64,000 nt of DNA from CAYWWM01 sp965198025 (GCA_965198025.1 OZ240237.1:1054001-1118000), one strand, 5' to 3'. Shown: positions 17,046 to 26,149, counted from the first letter of the stretch. The notes: generated by a model from the sequence alone, not told the origin. Numbers and translations: made by a program.

Positions 17046-19055
17046 ATGGAGTACTTGCGTGATCTGATCGTCATCTTCGCCCTCGCCGTCGGGATTGTGG
17101 TGATTTTTTCCCGCCTGCGGCTCCCCGCGATCATCGGATTCTTGTTTGCCGGTGCGCTTGCCGGACCGAACGGCTACGGCGTCGTCGAAGGCGTCGAGCA
17201 GGTTCGTGTGCTGGCCGAGGTCGGGGTGGCGCTGCTGCTCTTCACCATCGGCCTGGAGCTTTCACTCGCTCACCTGAACCACCTCCGCAGAATTCTGCTG
17301 CTCGGCGGAGGCTCTCAAGTCCTGCTCACGACTTTTCTGGTTTTTCTCATCGGAATTGCATTCGGCATGTCCTGGCAGCAGGCCGTATTCCTCGGCATGC
17401 TGGTTTCCCTCAGCAGTACCGCAATAGTGCTGAAACTCCTGGCCGAGCGCGGCGAGATTGACAGCCTGCGCGGCCAAACTGCTTTGGCCATTCTCATCTT
17501 CCAGGACCTCTGCATCGTTCCCATGATCCTGCTTACCCCGTTTCTTTCCGGAAACGAATTCCATCCCTCCGAACTCCTTTACGCCATCGGCAAAGCGCTC
17601 GCTGTCGTAGCGCTGGCAATTTTCGCGTCCAGGTTGATCGTTCCTTGGGTCCTGAGCCAGGTCGTCGCAACCCGCAATCGCGAGATTTTCCTGCTAACCA
17701 TTATCCTGCTCTGCATGGGAACAGCCTGGGTTACGGCTGAGACTGGACTGTCGCTTGCCCTGGGAGCGTTTCTAGCAGGGCTGGTGGTCTCGGAGTCGGA
17801 GTACAGCCACCAGGCTTTGGGTGAGATTCTTCCGTTACGGAATACCTTCAACGGCATCTTTTTCATCTCGGTGGGGATGTTGTTCAATGTCCAATCCTTT
17901 ATTGGCTCACCACTTGGCATGGGCTTGGGAGTTGTTGGCCTTGTGCTTGCCAAGGCTGGGATAATCGTGGGTGTACTGATGCTGCTTGGGTATTCCATCC
18001 GCGTTGCTCTCCCCGCCGGGCTGGGCCTGGCGCAGGTCGGCGAATTTTCCTTTGTGCTGGCGTCGGCCGGCGTCGCCTCCGGAGTCCTTTCCGAGTCTTT
18101 TTTCCAGATGTTTGTAGGAATGGCAGTGTTGACCATGGCTGGCACCCCAATGCTCTGGGCTCTCGGCACTGCCCTGTCCCACCGCTTCTCGGCCGATTTG
18201 CCCGGCTGGGGAACCTCCCGCCGGAACGAAGGTCCGGAGCCCTTGGGCAAAAAGCTGCGTGACCACGTGGTGATTGCGGGATATGGAATCAATGGCAGAA
18301 ATCTGGCGCATGTCATGCAAAGCGTTGCAATATCATATGTTGTCATTGAAATGAACCCCGAGACCGTGCGCGCTGAACGCAAGCGCGGAGTCCCCATTCT
18401 TTACGGCGATGCCGCCACACGAGAAGTGCTGGAGCAGGCGGGGGTTCAGAAAGCCAGAGTGCTGGTCTTGGCTATCTCGGACCCAGTGGGAAGCCGACAC
18501 GCTACGGAGCTGGCCCGTCGCCTGAATCCTTCGGTGCACATCATTGTGCGGACTCGGTACGTGCGGGAAATGGAGAGTCTGTTTGTCCTCGGTGCGAATG
18601 AGGTGGTTCCAGAGGAGTTTGAAACCTCGGTCGAGATTTTTTCCCGTGTTCTGCGTAACTACTTGGTTCCTCGGGACATCGTAGAACAGTCGGTACGCGA
18701 AATCCGGCAGGACGGGTACGAAATGTTCCGCGTGATCCGTGAAACACATCGTCCGACCGAAGCCATTCATGATCTGATTCGTGGTGTAGTCATGGAGGTG
18801 TATCAAGTAAAGGAGGGTTGCGCTCTGGAAGGACAAACTTTAGCTGAAGCGGATTTGCGCGGTAAGACCGGCGTCATGGTACTGGCAATTCAGACCGATT
18901 CGCAAGTGCAGGCCAACCCGACGCCGGGTGCACGGTTCACGGTTGGTAACGTCGCGTTGCTGCTCGGCACTCCGGAGCAATTGGCGCGAGCGGCCCCGCT
19001 GTTTTACGACTCTGCCGCTGGAACTCATGCCTTGCCGGAATTGGGTCGAGGCTGA
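17046..19055 (+). CDS. CPA2 family K+/H+ (Kef-type) antiporter with RCK domains
   Basis: 669 residues. The N-terminal ~385 residues form about 12 membrane helices of the Na_H_Exchanger fold, including the conserved FLFAGALAGPNG and LLLFTIGLELSL. Then a TrkA-N domain binds nucleotide (HVVIAGYGINGRNLAHV, with acidic residue in VVIEMN), and a TrkA-C domain ends the protein (about 570-655). This matches KefB/KefC-type potassium efflux or a related Na+/H+ antiporter gated by NAD(H). No KefF/KefG-like accessory gene is adjacent. Confidence 0.9.
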   Translation: MEYLRDLIVIFALAVGIVVIFSRLRLPAIIGFLFAGALAGPNGYGVVEGVEQVRVLAEVGVALLLFTIGLELSLAHLNHLRRILLLGGGSQVLLTTFLVFLIGIAFGMSWQQAVFLGMLVSLSSTAIVLKLLAERGEIDSLRGQTALAILIFQDLCIVPMILLTPFLSGNEFHPSELLYAIGKALAVVALAIFASRLIVPWVLSQVVATRNREIFLLTIILLCMGTAWVTAETGLSLALGAFLAGLVVSESEYSHQALGEILPLRNTFNGIFFISVGMLFNVQSFIGSPLGMGLGVVGLVLAKAGIIVGVLMLLGYSIRVALPAGLGLAQVGEFSFVLASAGVASGVLSESFFQMFVGMAVLTMAGTPMLWALGTALSHRFSADLPGWGTSRRNEGPEPLGKKLRDHVVIAGYGINGRNLAHVMQSVAISYVVIEMNPETVRAERKRGVPILYGDAATREVLEQAGVQKARVLVLAISDPVGSRHATELARRLNPSVHIIVRTRYVREMESLFVLGANEVVPEEFETSVEIFSRVLRNYLVPRDIVEQSVREIRQDGYEMFRVIRETHRPTEAIHDLIRGVVMEVYQVKEGCALEGQTLAEADLRGKTGVMVLAIQTDSQVQANPTPGARFTVGNVALLLGTPEQLARAAPLFYDSAAGTHALPELGRG

Positions 19056-19135
19056 TCCGATCAGCCCGAATTGGGTTACAATAGCCGGTCTTTTGGATAC
19101 CGGAGAGACTGGCACAGACAAGAGGATTCAAGAAC

Positions 19136-19927
19136 ATGCATCTCGGGTTGCAGGGTCGCGTGGCGTTGGTATGCGGGGCGAGTTCGGGCTTGGGGAAGGC
19201 CGTTGCCTTGGGCCTTGGCAAAGAGGGAGCAAGACTGGCCATTTGCTCCAGGACGGAGGAGAAGCTTGCCAAAGCCGCCGAAGATATACGCAAGGAAACG
19301 GGAGCCGAGGTGCTTCCCGTGCGGACTGACGTGAGCGTTCCCTCAGAGGTGAAGGATCTGGTCAAGAAGGCGGTTGGCCATTACAAGCAGCTCGAAATCC
19401 TGGTGACAAACGCGGGCGGCCCTCCGTTCGGGCACTTTGACGATCTTCCGGAGGATGTCTGGGAAAAGGCGCTTCGGTTGAACCTGTTGAGTACGCTCAA
19501 CCTCTGCCGGGAGGCGGTTCCTCACATGAAAGCGTTGCATTGGGGCCGCATCGTAAACATCACCTCGTTCGTCGCCAAGCAGCCGACGGAGGGATTGATC
19601 TTGTCCAACATGACGCGCCCGGCGGTGCTCGGGCTCGCGAAATCACTAGCCAACGAGCTGGCGAGCCATAATATTCTCGTCAACTCGGTTTGTCCCGGCG
19701 CGTTTGAGACCGAGCGCCACCTGGAGCTATCCCGCAAGCGAGCCCAGCAGGAGGGTCTGCCGCTGGAAGAGTACCTGAAGAGCCGGGCGAAGATCATTCC
19801 CCTCCAGCGCAACGGCAAGCCCGAAGAATTGGCAAACCTGGTGGTATTTCTGGCGTCAGAGCGAGCGTCCTACATTACGGGAACTGCTATCCAGGTGGAC
19901 GGTGGCGTGATTCGCAGTCTGTACTAG
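19136..19927 (+). CDS. SDR family oxidoreductase with altered catalytic motif
   Basis: 263 residues, Rossmann fold. The cofactor motif GASSGLGKA, NAGG, and the C-terminal PGAFETER and ITGTAIQVDGG are standard for FabG-like classical SDRs. The usual catalytic Tyr-x-x-x-Lys is not present. With Ser144 in NITS aligned, the Tyr position (+13) is Ser157 and the Lys position is Arg161 (SNMTR). A subgroup of SDRs shares this SN..R pattern, so it is not a sequencing error, but the chemistry may differ from simple carbonyl reduction. First gene of a tight operon with VOC, RidA and thioesterase genes. Confidence 0.85.
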   Translation: MHLGLQGRVALVCGASSGLGKAVALGLGKEGARLAICSRTEEKLAKAAEDIRKETGAEVLPVRTDVSVPSEVKDLVKKAVGHYKQLEILVTNAGGPPFGHFDDLPEDVWEKALRLNLLSTLNLCREAVPHMKALHWGRIVNITSFVAKQPTEGLILSNMTRPAVLGLAKSLANELASHNILVNSVCPGAFETERHLELSRKRAQQEGLPLEEYLKSRAKIIPLQRNGKPEELANLVVFLASERASYITGTAIQVDGGVIRSLY

Positions 19928-19954
19928 CGTGAGGAGTGGAAGGAGCACAATGCC

Positions 19955-20413
19955 ATGATTCGAGTGGTGGATGTGGCCCACGTGAATCTGAACGTCAACG
20001 ACCTGGATCGGGCGGAGAAGTTCTATACGGAAATCCTCGGGTTCCATGTTTCCATGAAGGCCGAAGGGGCCATTGTTTGGTTGAACATGGGCCAATTCCG
20101 GGATGGGGATAACATCGGTTTTCACGATGTTGCCTTGTTCAAGGTTCCGTATGGCCCAGCCGAGAACTATCGCAAGCGTCCGGGACTCAACCACGCGGCA
20201 TTTCGCTTGCAGAGGGCGGAGGAGGTGGACCAGGCGGCGGAGTACCTGAAGTCCAAAGGAGTGAAGGTGCTCAAAGGACCACTGACCCACTCCGAGGACA
20301 AGGATCGGTACCTCTATTTTGAAGATCCGGACGGGAATGTCCTGGAACTGGTTGCATCCACGCTTCCCGAATTTCCGCAAAAATATTTGCGCCAGGACCG
20401 CCGGGCTGGATAA
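19955..20413 (+). CDS. VOC (glyoxalase/dioxygenase superfamily) protein
   Basis: 152 residues: two beta-alpha-beta-beta-beta modules. Metal ligands can be proposed at His10 (VAHVNLNV), the His in GLNHAAF and the Glu in FEDPDGNVLELV. Homologues include glyoxalase I, extradiol dioxygenases and methylmalonyl-CoA epimerase; which one cannot be told. It lies 27 bases after the SDR gene, with AAGGAG before the ATG, and 19 bases before the RidA gene. Confidence 0.8.
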   Translation: MIRVVDVAHVNLNVNDLDRAEKFYTEILGFHVSMKAEGAIVWLNMGQFRDGDNIGFHDVALFKVPYGPAENYRKRPGLNHAAFRLQRAEEVDQAAEYLKSKGVKVLKGPLTHSEDKDRYLYFEDPDGNVLELVASTLPEFPQKYLRQDRRAG

Positions 20414-20432
20414 CTGCTGGAGGTTTGATCCC

Positions 20433-20894
20433 ATGACAATAGAAGAGAAACTACGCCAACTCGGATTGCAGCTGCCGCATCCACCGAAGCCAGTGGCTTC
20501 CTATGTCCCGTACGTCCAGACAGGGAATCTGGTGTTTGTTTCTGGGCAGGTGCCGCGAGACAAGAGTGGCCTGCGGTATAGCGGTCATCTGGGAGGTGAG
20601 CGGAGCCTGGAAGATGGATACCAGGCGGCCCGCCTGTGCGCACTGAATGCGTTGAGCGTTGTGAAGCAGGCGGTGGGCAATCTCGGCCGAGTCCGTCGCA
20701 TTGTTAAGCTGACCGGGTACGTGGCGAGTGCTAAGGGATTTACCGATCAGCCGAAGGTCGTCGACGGCGCTTCGTCGTTCCTGGTGGAATTGTTCGGAGA
20801 ACGGGGCCAGCATGCGCGGGCGGCCGTCGGCGTCAGTGAATTGCCATTGGGGTCTGCAGTAGAGTTGGAAATGATCGTGGAAGTAGAGGGCTGA
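20433..20894 (+). CDS. RidA/YjgF family protein
   Basis: 153 residues. It has the family features FVSGQVPRD, LKQAVGNLGRVRRIVKLTGYV-like central helix and AAVGVSELPLGSAVELEM near the end. RidA proteins deaminate reactive enamine/imine intermediates, but this longer form (about 150 residues) lacks a proven activity. Its ATG follows CTGGAGG and the gene is 19 bases from the VOC stop. Confidence 0.85.
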   Translation: MTIEEKLRQLGLQLPHPPKPVASYVPYVQTGNLVFVSGQVPRDKSGLRYSGHLGGERSLEDGYQAARLCALNALSVVKQAVGNLGRVRRIVKLTGYVASAKGFTDQPKVVDGASSFLVELFGERGQHARAAVGVSELPLGSAVELEMIVEVEG

Positions 20895-20993
20895 CCCCAG
20901 CTACAGAAACACAGTACTGCAAGTTGGGAGAAGAGCCTGTCTCTTGTCACTCTACCTCTCAGGATGAGACATTGATGAAAGGGAAGTGAAGAG

Positions 20994-21368
20994 TTGAAAC
21001 CGGAATTTAAGGAAGGAATTTCGACGGAAGTCGAGATGGTCACGACCGAGGCGGAGAAAGCGCCGCATCTGGCGCGGGCGGTTTTCTCCACTCCGGCGAT
21101 GTGTGCCCTAATGGAGCGAACGTCGCTGGCGCTCATCAAGCCGTACCTGAAAGAGGGAGAAAACTCAGTTGGGGCCAAGATATGTGTCAGTCACATCGCT
21201 GCCACTCCCATTGGAATGAAGGTGCGCGGCCGCTCGACAGTCCAGGCCATCAACGGCCGCCGCATCACCTTCGCCGTCGAGGCCTACAATGAGAAAGAAA
21301 AGATTGGCGAAGGAACCCACGAGCGCGTTGTCATCAACCCGCAGAAGCTCGCTGCCAAATCGCAGTAG
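20994..21368 (+). CDS. hot-dog thioesterase, FlK-like
   Basis: 124 residues. EFKEGISTEVEMVTTEAEKAPH, ALMERTSL and the ending GEGTHERVVI match fluoroacetyl-CoA thioesterase-like proteins, including the glutamate and the histidine of the catalytic set. It starts with TTG at 20994, since the only nearby ATG (20974) is closed by TGA. GGGAAGTGAAGAG lies just upstream. Last gene of the SDR-VOC-RidA series, 99 bases after RidA. It probably hydrolyses a CoA ester in the same pathway. Confidence 0.75.
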   Translation: MKPEFKEGISTEVEMVTTEAEKAPHLARAVFSTPAMCALMERTSLALIKPYLKEGENSVGAKICVSHIAATPIGMKVRGRSTVQAINGRRITFAVEAYNEKEKIGEGTHERVVINPQKLAAKSQ

Positions 21369-21430
21369 TGATTCGGGGTAACAAGATCAGAAAGAAAAAG
21401 ACCGCAACTCAGAGCCCTGTCAACGATTCC

Positions 21431-22282
21431 TCACCGCCGGGCCTCGAGGATGAAAGGGACGTTGCGCTCGAAGTTCAACTGCTGCGTGAGGGCGAAGTCG
21501 AGGCGGTCGAGCGGCACCACAGTCCGGATGCCCAGACTGGTTTCGTATACCAACATGTCCCCTTCCAGCCAGTAGTCCATCACGGCGATGACCATGGAGT
21601 CTTTGAACGCAAGCAAGGTTACAGGCCGAGGCGTCTGCGGCGGAACGGCTTCTCTATCTTCGAAAGCTGGCTCAAGGCCTCGGTATTTCCGAATATTGTA
21701 AGGCCGAGGTTGCTCCACTACTGGTGCGGGAATGGCCAGCGGGTACATCGGGACATAGTACGGTACGCCGTAGATGATCGGCCCTGGGTAATTTCCGACG
21801 TAGCCGAAAGCACCTCGGTGTGAACGTCTGCCTTTGCCCCTCGGGAGACCTCGATGCATCTCCGGTGTTCCGCCTGGAAAGTTGATGTTGGGGATGGGGG
21901 CTCCAGACCCCGTGGGGAGGGGCTGAATACCGGGAAAGCCACCGGGAGAATTAATATTTCCGAAGCCTGTCACTCCGGCTCCAGGCTGTCTGCCGACCGT
22001 TCTTCCCAGGCGTCCGGCAAAACCCGGATCCGTCACCGAACCAACAGGAGCCGACCCGAACCGGGATCGAAAGCTGGGTGAGGAAGGAGAGGCGACGGAA
22101 GTTCTGCCGGACGGAGTGGTGCCCACGGAACGGCCGCCTACAGGTCCGCCCCGCATCCCACCTCCGCGAGCGTGGTTTCCTTCACCCCAGCGGGCAGCCG
22201 GCGATCCCTGCTGCGCAAAGCTAGGGCCAGTCGAGAGCAATGTCGCAACGGCAAGGACGGAGTTCCAGGCTATACGTTTCAT
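21431..22282 (-). CDS. secreted Gly/Pro/Arg-rich protein of unknown function
   Basis: 283 residues with a signal peptide (SVLAVATLLSTGPSFAQQ). Residues 25-150 are low-complexity, rich in Gly, Pro, Ser and Arg. A short hydrophobic Tyr/Pro stretch (GPIIYGVPYYVPMYPLAIP) follows. The end is a compact ~80-residue region (PVTLLAFKDSMVIAVMDYWL...). AAGGAGG precedes the ATG. No family is recognised. It and the next gene on this strand are both secreted and may be one transcription unit. Confidence 0.6.
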   Translation of the reverse strand: MKRIAWNSVLAVATLLSTGPSFAQQGSPAARWGEGNHARGGGMRGGPVGGRSVGTTPSGRTSVASPSSPSFRSRFGSAPVGSVTDPGFAGRLGRTVGRQPGAGVTGFGNINSPGGFPGIQPLPTGSGAPIPNINFPGGTPEMHRGLPRGKGRRSHRGAFGYVGNYPGPIIYGVPYYVPMYPLAIPAPVVEQPRPYNIRKYRGLEPAFEDREAVPPQTPRPVTLLAFKDSMVIAVMDYWLEGDMLVYETSLGIRTVVPLDRLDFALTQQLNFERNVPFILEARR

Positions 22283-22371
22283 GGAGCCTCCTTTCTACTT
22301 TTCAGCCTACTCTCAGATCCCAATGCTGTGAATGAGAAGCACCGCATGCCCCAGCGACTCATTCCGAATCC

Positions 22372-22959
22372 TTAGGGCTTCTTGAGCGGAATGTTCATGT
22401 CCGCGGGTTCCTCGATGGCGACTAGGCGCCCGCCGCGATTGTCGAAGTCGGCCAGCCAAAGGGAAATTTCCTTGCCGAGGAGCTCTTCGATGCGGTCGAA
22501 GGTCTCGAACGGAGCTTCGGAATGTTTCCAAAGCGTCGGCCGGCCGACGTCGAACCTGCGCACCCGCCCGTTTACTTCCACCATGGCGACACGGGAAAAC
22601 CGGCGATTTTCGGCGAGTTCCTCGAATCGGCCCGTTTGACGCTCCAGCCGCCGAACATAGCGAGAGCCTTCTCCGTCCGGACCGGAGTATGAGATTCTCC
22701 CCCGGCGTTCGTCAACCTCATAGCGGTTACCTGCAGCCGAGAATTCGATGCTATGTTCCAAGACGCTTCCACTCTCAATCGGGACAAAATCTTCGAGCCG
22801 CATCCAACCTTGCAAAGAAGTTCCGGAGGAGTCGAGCAGAATCAAGGTTCCGATCGTTCTCCCCTCGAGTCCCACAACGCCCTCATAAGCTCTCCGTTCC
22901 TGGGCGTGCGAAGCCGCCGAGAGCAGAATCACAACCAGCCCCATTGCCAAACGCTTCAT
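22372..22959 (-). CDS. secreted protein of unknown function
   Basis: 195 residues with a signal peptide (LAMGLVVILLSAASHAQE). The mature domain looks all-beta and carries no recognised motif. The ATG at 22959 is supported by AAAGGAG eight bases upstream; a start at 23085 would put 42 residues ahead of the signal peptide. Confidence 0.6.
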   Translation of the reverse strand: MKRLAMGLVVILLSAASHAQERRAYEGVVGLEGRTIGTLILLDSSGTSLQGWMRLEDFVPIESGSVLEHSIEFSAAGNRYEVDERRGRISYSGPDGEGSRYVRRLERQTGRFEELAENRRFSRVAMVEVNGRVRRFDVGRPTLWKHSEAPFETFDRIEELLGKEISLWLADFDNRGGRLVAIEEPADMNIPLKKP

Positions 22960-23222
22960 CAGCGCACTCCTTTGTTTCCAATCGGTCAGTTTCCTCACCT
23001 GTGCTGTCTCAATTCTAACCAAAGCAACTGTCTGATTTCCGGCGAAAATGAACCCTTTATTAAACCTGCGAAAACGCTTATCCACCGCGCGGGAGGCCGA
23101 TCCATTAGTCCGAGCCCGTGGCTGTTAGAAAGAGTTCGCACTCCTTCACAGACAGAAGCGCTCGAGGCTCCGCTGGCTCGCGCATCACACAGAACACTTG
23201 ACTTGTTAAAAATCTCGGCCAG

Positions 23223-23852
23223 CTACCTTCCTTCCAGTTCCTTCAACGCCTCCAGAATTTGCTCGTTAGACGCTCGAATGCTCGCGTCCGTATTTGTAAA
23301 CTTCCAGGTCACGATTCCTTGCTGGTTAATCACGAACACCGCCGGATGCGGAACAATGTAGCCGGCTGGATCAGGATTGGATCGATGTTTGAACCGTTCC
23401 GGATTCAGTTGTCCGTAGCGGTCGATTACGCTATGGTCGGGGTCGGCGAGAAGCGGAAAATTCGGCGCAGCGTCGTTGTCGCGTTGCTGGCGTTCCACCA
23501 TCTTCATGGCGCCCGCGACATCGTCCGGACTAAGAGCTATGATTTGGGTGGTTTGTTTCTGACGGTCATCCAGTAGGTCCCGCAGCTTACCTAGCTGCGC
23601 GGTGCACGCACCTCACCACCAGCCGCGATACATTACCAGAACCATGTTCTTGTCTCGGTACTGAGAGAGTTGGTGGACCTTGCCGTCCTGATCCTGCAAA
23701 CGGAAGTCCGGGGCCACAGTTCCCTCAACAACGCGGTCCAGGTCATAGGGTGAAAGCTTGAGGTCGTCGACGGGACCGAGTTTCCCCTGCGCGTGTAAAG
23801 CTGGGGAGGAAATAGAAACCAAGACGAATACCAGAAGTGAGAGTCGGGACAT
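23223..23852 (-). CDS. secreted peroxiredoxin-like selenoprotein (UxxC), UGA at 23615-23613
   Basis: One frame runs from ATG 23852 (AAAGGAGG upstream) to TAG at 23223, broken only by a TGA at codon 80. Read as selenocysteine it gives a 209-residue AhpC/TSA redoxin with a signal peptide (LLVFVLVSISSPALHAQ), the redoxin start VAPDFRLQDQDGKVHQL, and active site MYRGWW-U-GAC-TAQLG. In cysteine homologues the same place reads YRGWWCPxCxxQL, so the UGA falls exactly on the peroxidatic Cys and Cys83 is the partner. Family features continue after the UGA (IIALSPDD, FPLLADPDHSVIDRYG, HPAVFVINQQGIV). A strong hairpin follows at the right distance. A pseudogene with one nonsense mutation is the alternative, less likely because the frame and codon context are otherwise intact. 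Automatic gene calling would split it in two. Confidence 0.8.
23581..23599 (-). promoter_or_regulatory. candidate bacterial SECIS hairpin
   Basis: On the minus strand CGCAGCT-AGGTA-AGCTGCG forms a perfect 7-base-pair stem with a 5-base loop. The loop starts 21 bases after the UGA and has G in its second position, as in the E. coli formate dehydrogenase element. A smaller hairpin GGTG-CGTG-CACC sits directly between the UGA and this stem. Known bacterial elements place a G-containing loop roughly 16-37 bases after the UGA. Confidence 0.75.
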
Positions 23853-24143
23853 GTGCCTCCTTTCCTGAATCAGGCCATTCGTTCCAGTCAGTTCCATTTG
23901 CGTTCACAGAGATTATATACTCTAAATCAGAATTCTCTTGACAGCTTTCCTTTCCCTCCAGTAGCGTGGATGGGCGAACAAATGGCGAATTCAAGAGCAG
24001 TGCTTACAGCATAATGGGTCGAAGGTCGGCCTAGCGGCCCCAAAGGTTGCAAACGATGAAAGGACACGAGGGGAAGGCAAGGGAATCTATTCTATGACTG
24101 AGGCCCCAACGCAACATCGGTGTGGCTAGAGCCGACATCCCGT

Positions 24144-24370
24144 TTATGTCTTCCGTTCCCTCAACCACGCTGCTTCGGTATCTGCGCCCGCATCGAGTAG
24201 AGCTTGGATCGAGGCAGTGTGAACCTCGCCTGCCGCATGCATCAAAGAAGTCAGCCCTTCATGGTCTCTGGCTTCGATGTCTGCGCCTGCCTCGAGCACG
24301 GCTGCAGGACTGCCGTGTTACCTTGCTGAGCCGCCGCGATCAGGTCCTGGCTGTTGGACCGGCCGCGATC
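24144..24370 (-). pseudogene. ankyrin-repeat gene remnant
   Basis: On the minus strand one frame reads DLIAAAQQGNTAVLQ, then after a frameshift VLEAGADIEARDHEGLTSLM, HAAGEVHTASIQALLDAGAD and a TAA at 24146-24144. These are two consecutive ankyrin repeats. The upstream part is not readable. It fills most of the gap between the selenoprotein gene and the carboxyltransferase gene. Confidence 0.6.
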
Positions 24371-24523
24371 TGTTGACGCGAGATGCGAAGAGTAGTGGGG
24401 TGAGAATCACGGTCGATCGCAGAATCAGCGCATCGGCGAGAAGGCCAGTCAGCTTGCGTTTTCCTCAGTTTCGACATAGATTTGAAGATTCTTTGCCTGG
24501 GGCAATGGGATCGGGAGAACGGA

Positions 24524-26074
24524 ATGCCGAAGTCGTATAAGGATCTCCGCCAGAAGCTGCTGGACCTGGAGACTCGAGTCCTCGAGGGAAATGAGAAGGC
24601 GGTCGAGAAGCAGCATGGGGATGGCAAACTGACGGCGCGCGAGCGAGTCGTGAAGCTGTTCGATCCAGGATCCTTCGTCGAGGAGTTCATGCTGGCCGAG
24701 ATGCTGGGGGGTAACGCCATCCCCGGCAGCGGGCACCCGAGTGACGGCGTAGTGACCGGCTATGGGAACATCGAAGGCCGCGGCGTCTACGTTTTCGCCC
24801 AGGACCGCACGGTCCTGAACGGAACGGTGGGGACAGTTCATGGCGAGAAGATCAGTTACGCCATAGAAACGGCGCGCAAGCTGGGCGTCCCGGTGATCGG
24901 CCTGTATGATTCGGTGGGCGCGCGGATCGGCGGAGGGCTGGACGTAACGCGGGTCATTGGGAGGATGTTTTACGAAACCACGGTGACCTCGGGCGTTGTA
25001 CCGCAGATTTCAGCGATCATGGGGCCCTGCGTCGGCGTGGCATCGTATTGTCCGGCCCTGACGGATTTCATTTTCATGGTAAAGAGCACGAGCCAGATGT
25101 TCATTACTGGCCCGCCGGTCATTAAGGAGGTCACGGGAGAAGATGTGACGCCGGATCAGTTAGGCGGCTGGAAGGTTCACTCGGAGACTTCGGGCGTGGC
25201 CGACTTCGTGAGCGACAATGACGAGGAGTGTCTGGCGCAAATCCGGCGCTTGGTGCGGTTCCTTCCACGGAACAGCTCGGAGACGGCGCCGCTGCTGCGC
25301 ACGGGCGATCCGCCGGACCGGATGCTCGACGATCTCGAAGGCATTGTCCCGGAAGAGCCGAAACGCCTCTACAACATCAAGGATGTGATCGCACGGTGCG
25401 TGGACGGTGGAGAGTTCCTGGAAGTGAAGCCGAAATTTGCCCGCAACATGGTCGTGGGTTTCGCGCGACTCGGTGGACACGCGGTAGGGATCGTCGCCAA
25501 CCAGCCGAAGTTCATGGGCGGCTGTCTGGACGTGGATTCCTCCGATAAGGGTTCCCGCTTTATTCGGATTTGTGACGCGTACAATCTCCCGATTGTCACG
25601 TTCGTGGATATGCCGGGCTACTTGCCGGGGACACGCCAGGAACAACAGGGAATCATCCGGCACGGTGCAAAGATGCTCTATGCGTATGCCGAGGCGACGG
25701 TTCCCAAGCTGACGCTCTATCTGCGGAAAGGCTACGGCGGTGCCAAACAGGCCATGTGCACGCGCGAAATGGGAGCAGATCAAGTCTTTGTCTGGCCCGG
25801 GGTCGAGCTCGCCGTGATGGGCGCCGAAGCCGCCGTCAATGTTCTCTATCGAAAAGAGATTGCGCAAGCGGCGGATCCGGAGACACTCCGCAAGGAGAAG
25901 TTGGAGGAATACTCCGAGCGGTACAGCGGGCCGTTCGAAGCCGTGGCGAAGCAATTTGCCCAGGCCCCGATTTTGCCGCGGGAAACGCGTGTGCGGCTGA
26001 TCCGGGCTCTTGAGATGTTCCGTGGCAAGAAGGAAGTCCGGCCGCCCAAGAAACATGGAATCATGCCGGTCTGA
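24524..26074 (+). CDS. mmdA: methylmalonyl-CoA decarboxylase / acyl-CoA carboxylase carboxyltransferase subunit
   Basis: 516 residues, carboxyltransferase family. GxLTARERV-type start (GKLTARERVVKLFD), oxyanion-hole glycines in the two crotonase-like halves (SVGARIGGGLD and GYLPGTRQEQQGIIRHGAKM) and YGGAKQAMCTR near the end. On its own it could be a propionyl-CoA carboxylase beta subunit. Genes for an OadG-like and an OadB-like subunit follow directly, so it is more likely the alpha subunit of a Na+-translocating decarboxylase that moves CO2 from methylmalonyl-CoA to biotin. GGGAG precedes the ATG at 24524. Confidence 0.85.
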   Translation: MPKSYKDLRQKLLDLETRVLEGNEKAVEKQHGDGKLTARERVVKLFDPGSFVEEFMLAEMLGGNAIPGSGHPSDGVVTGYGNIEGRGVYVFAQDRTVLNGTVGTVHGEKISYAIETARKLGVPVIGLYDSVGARIGGGLDVTRVIGRMFYETTVTSGVVPQISAIMGPCVGVASYCPALTDFIFMVKSTSQMFITGPPVIKEVTGEDVTPDQLGGWKVHSETSGVADFVSDNDEECLAQIRRLVRFLPRNSSETAPLLRTGDPPDRMLDDLEGIVPEEPKRLYNIKDVIARCVDGGEFLEVKPKFARNMVVGFARLGGHAVGIVANQPKFMGGCLDVDSSDKGSRFIRICDAYNLPIVTFVDMPGYLPGTRQEQQGIIRHGAKMLYAYAEATVPKLTLYLRKGYGGAKQAMCTREMGADQVFVWPGVELAVMGAEAAVNVLYRKEIAQAADPETLRKEKLEEYSERYSGPFEAVAKQFAQAPILPRETRVRLIRALEMFRGKKEVRPPKKHGIMPV

Positions 26075-26149
26075 GGCCAAGAGCCTACCCTGTGCGAGAA
26101 ACAACTTTTCCCCGGTTTGTCCGCAGCGGCGTGGAAGGCTAGCAAAGTA

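Noticed and set aside
23223..23852. Reading the redoxin gene as two genes or a frameshifted pseudogene
   Set aside because: Both parts are in the same frame, no base is missing, and the UGA falls exactly on the catalytic residue with a SECIS-like hairpin after it. A nonsense mutation cannot be fully excluded without genome data.
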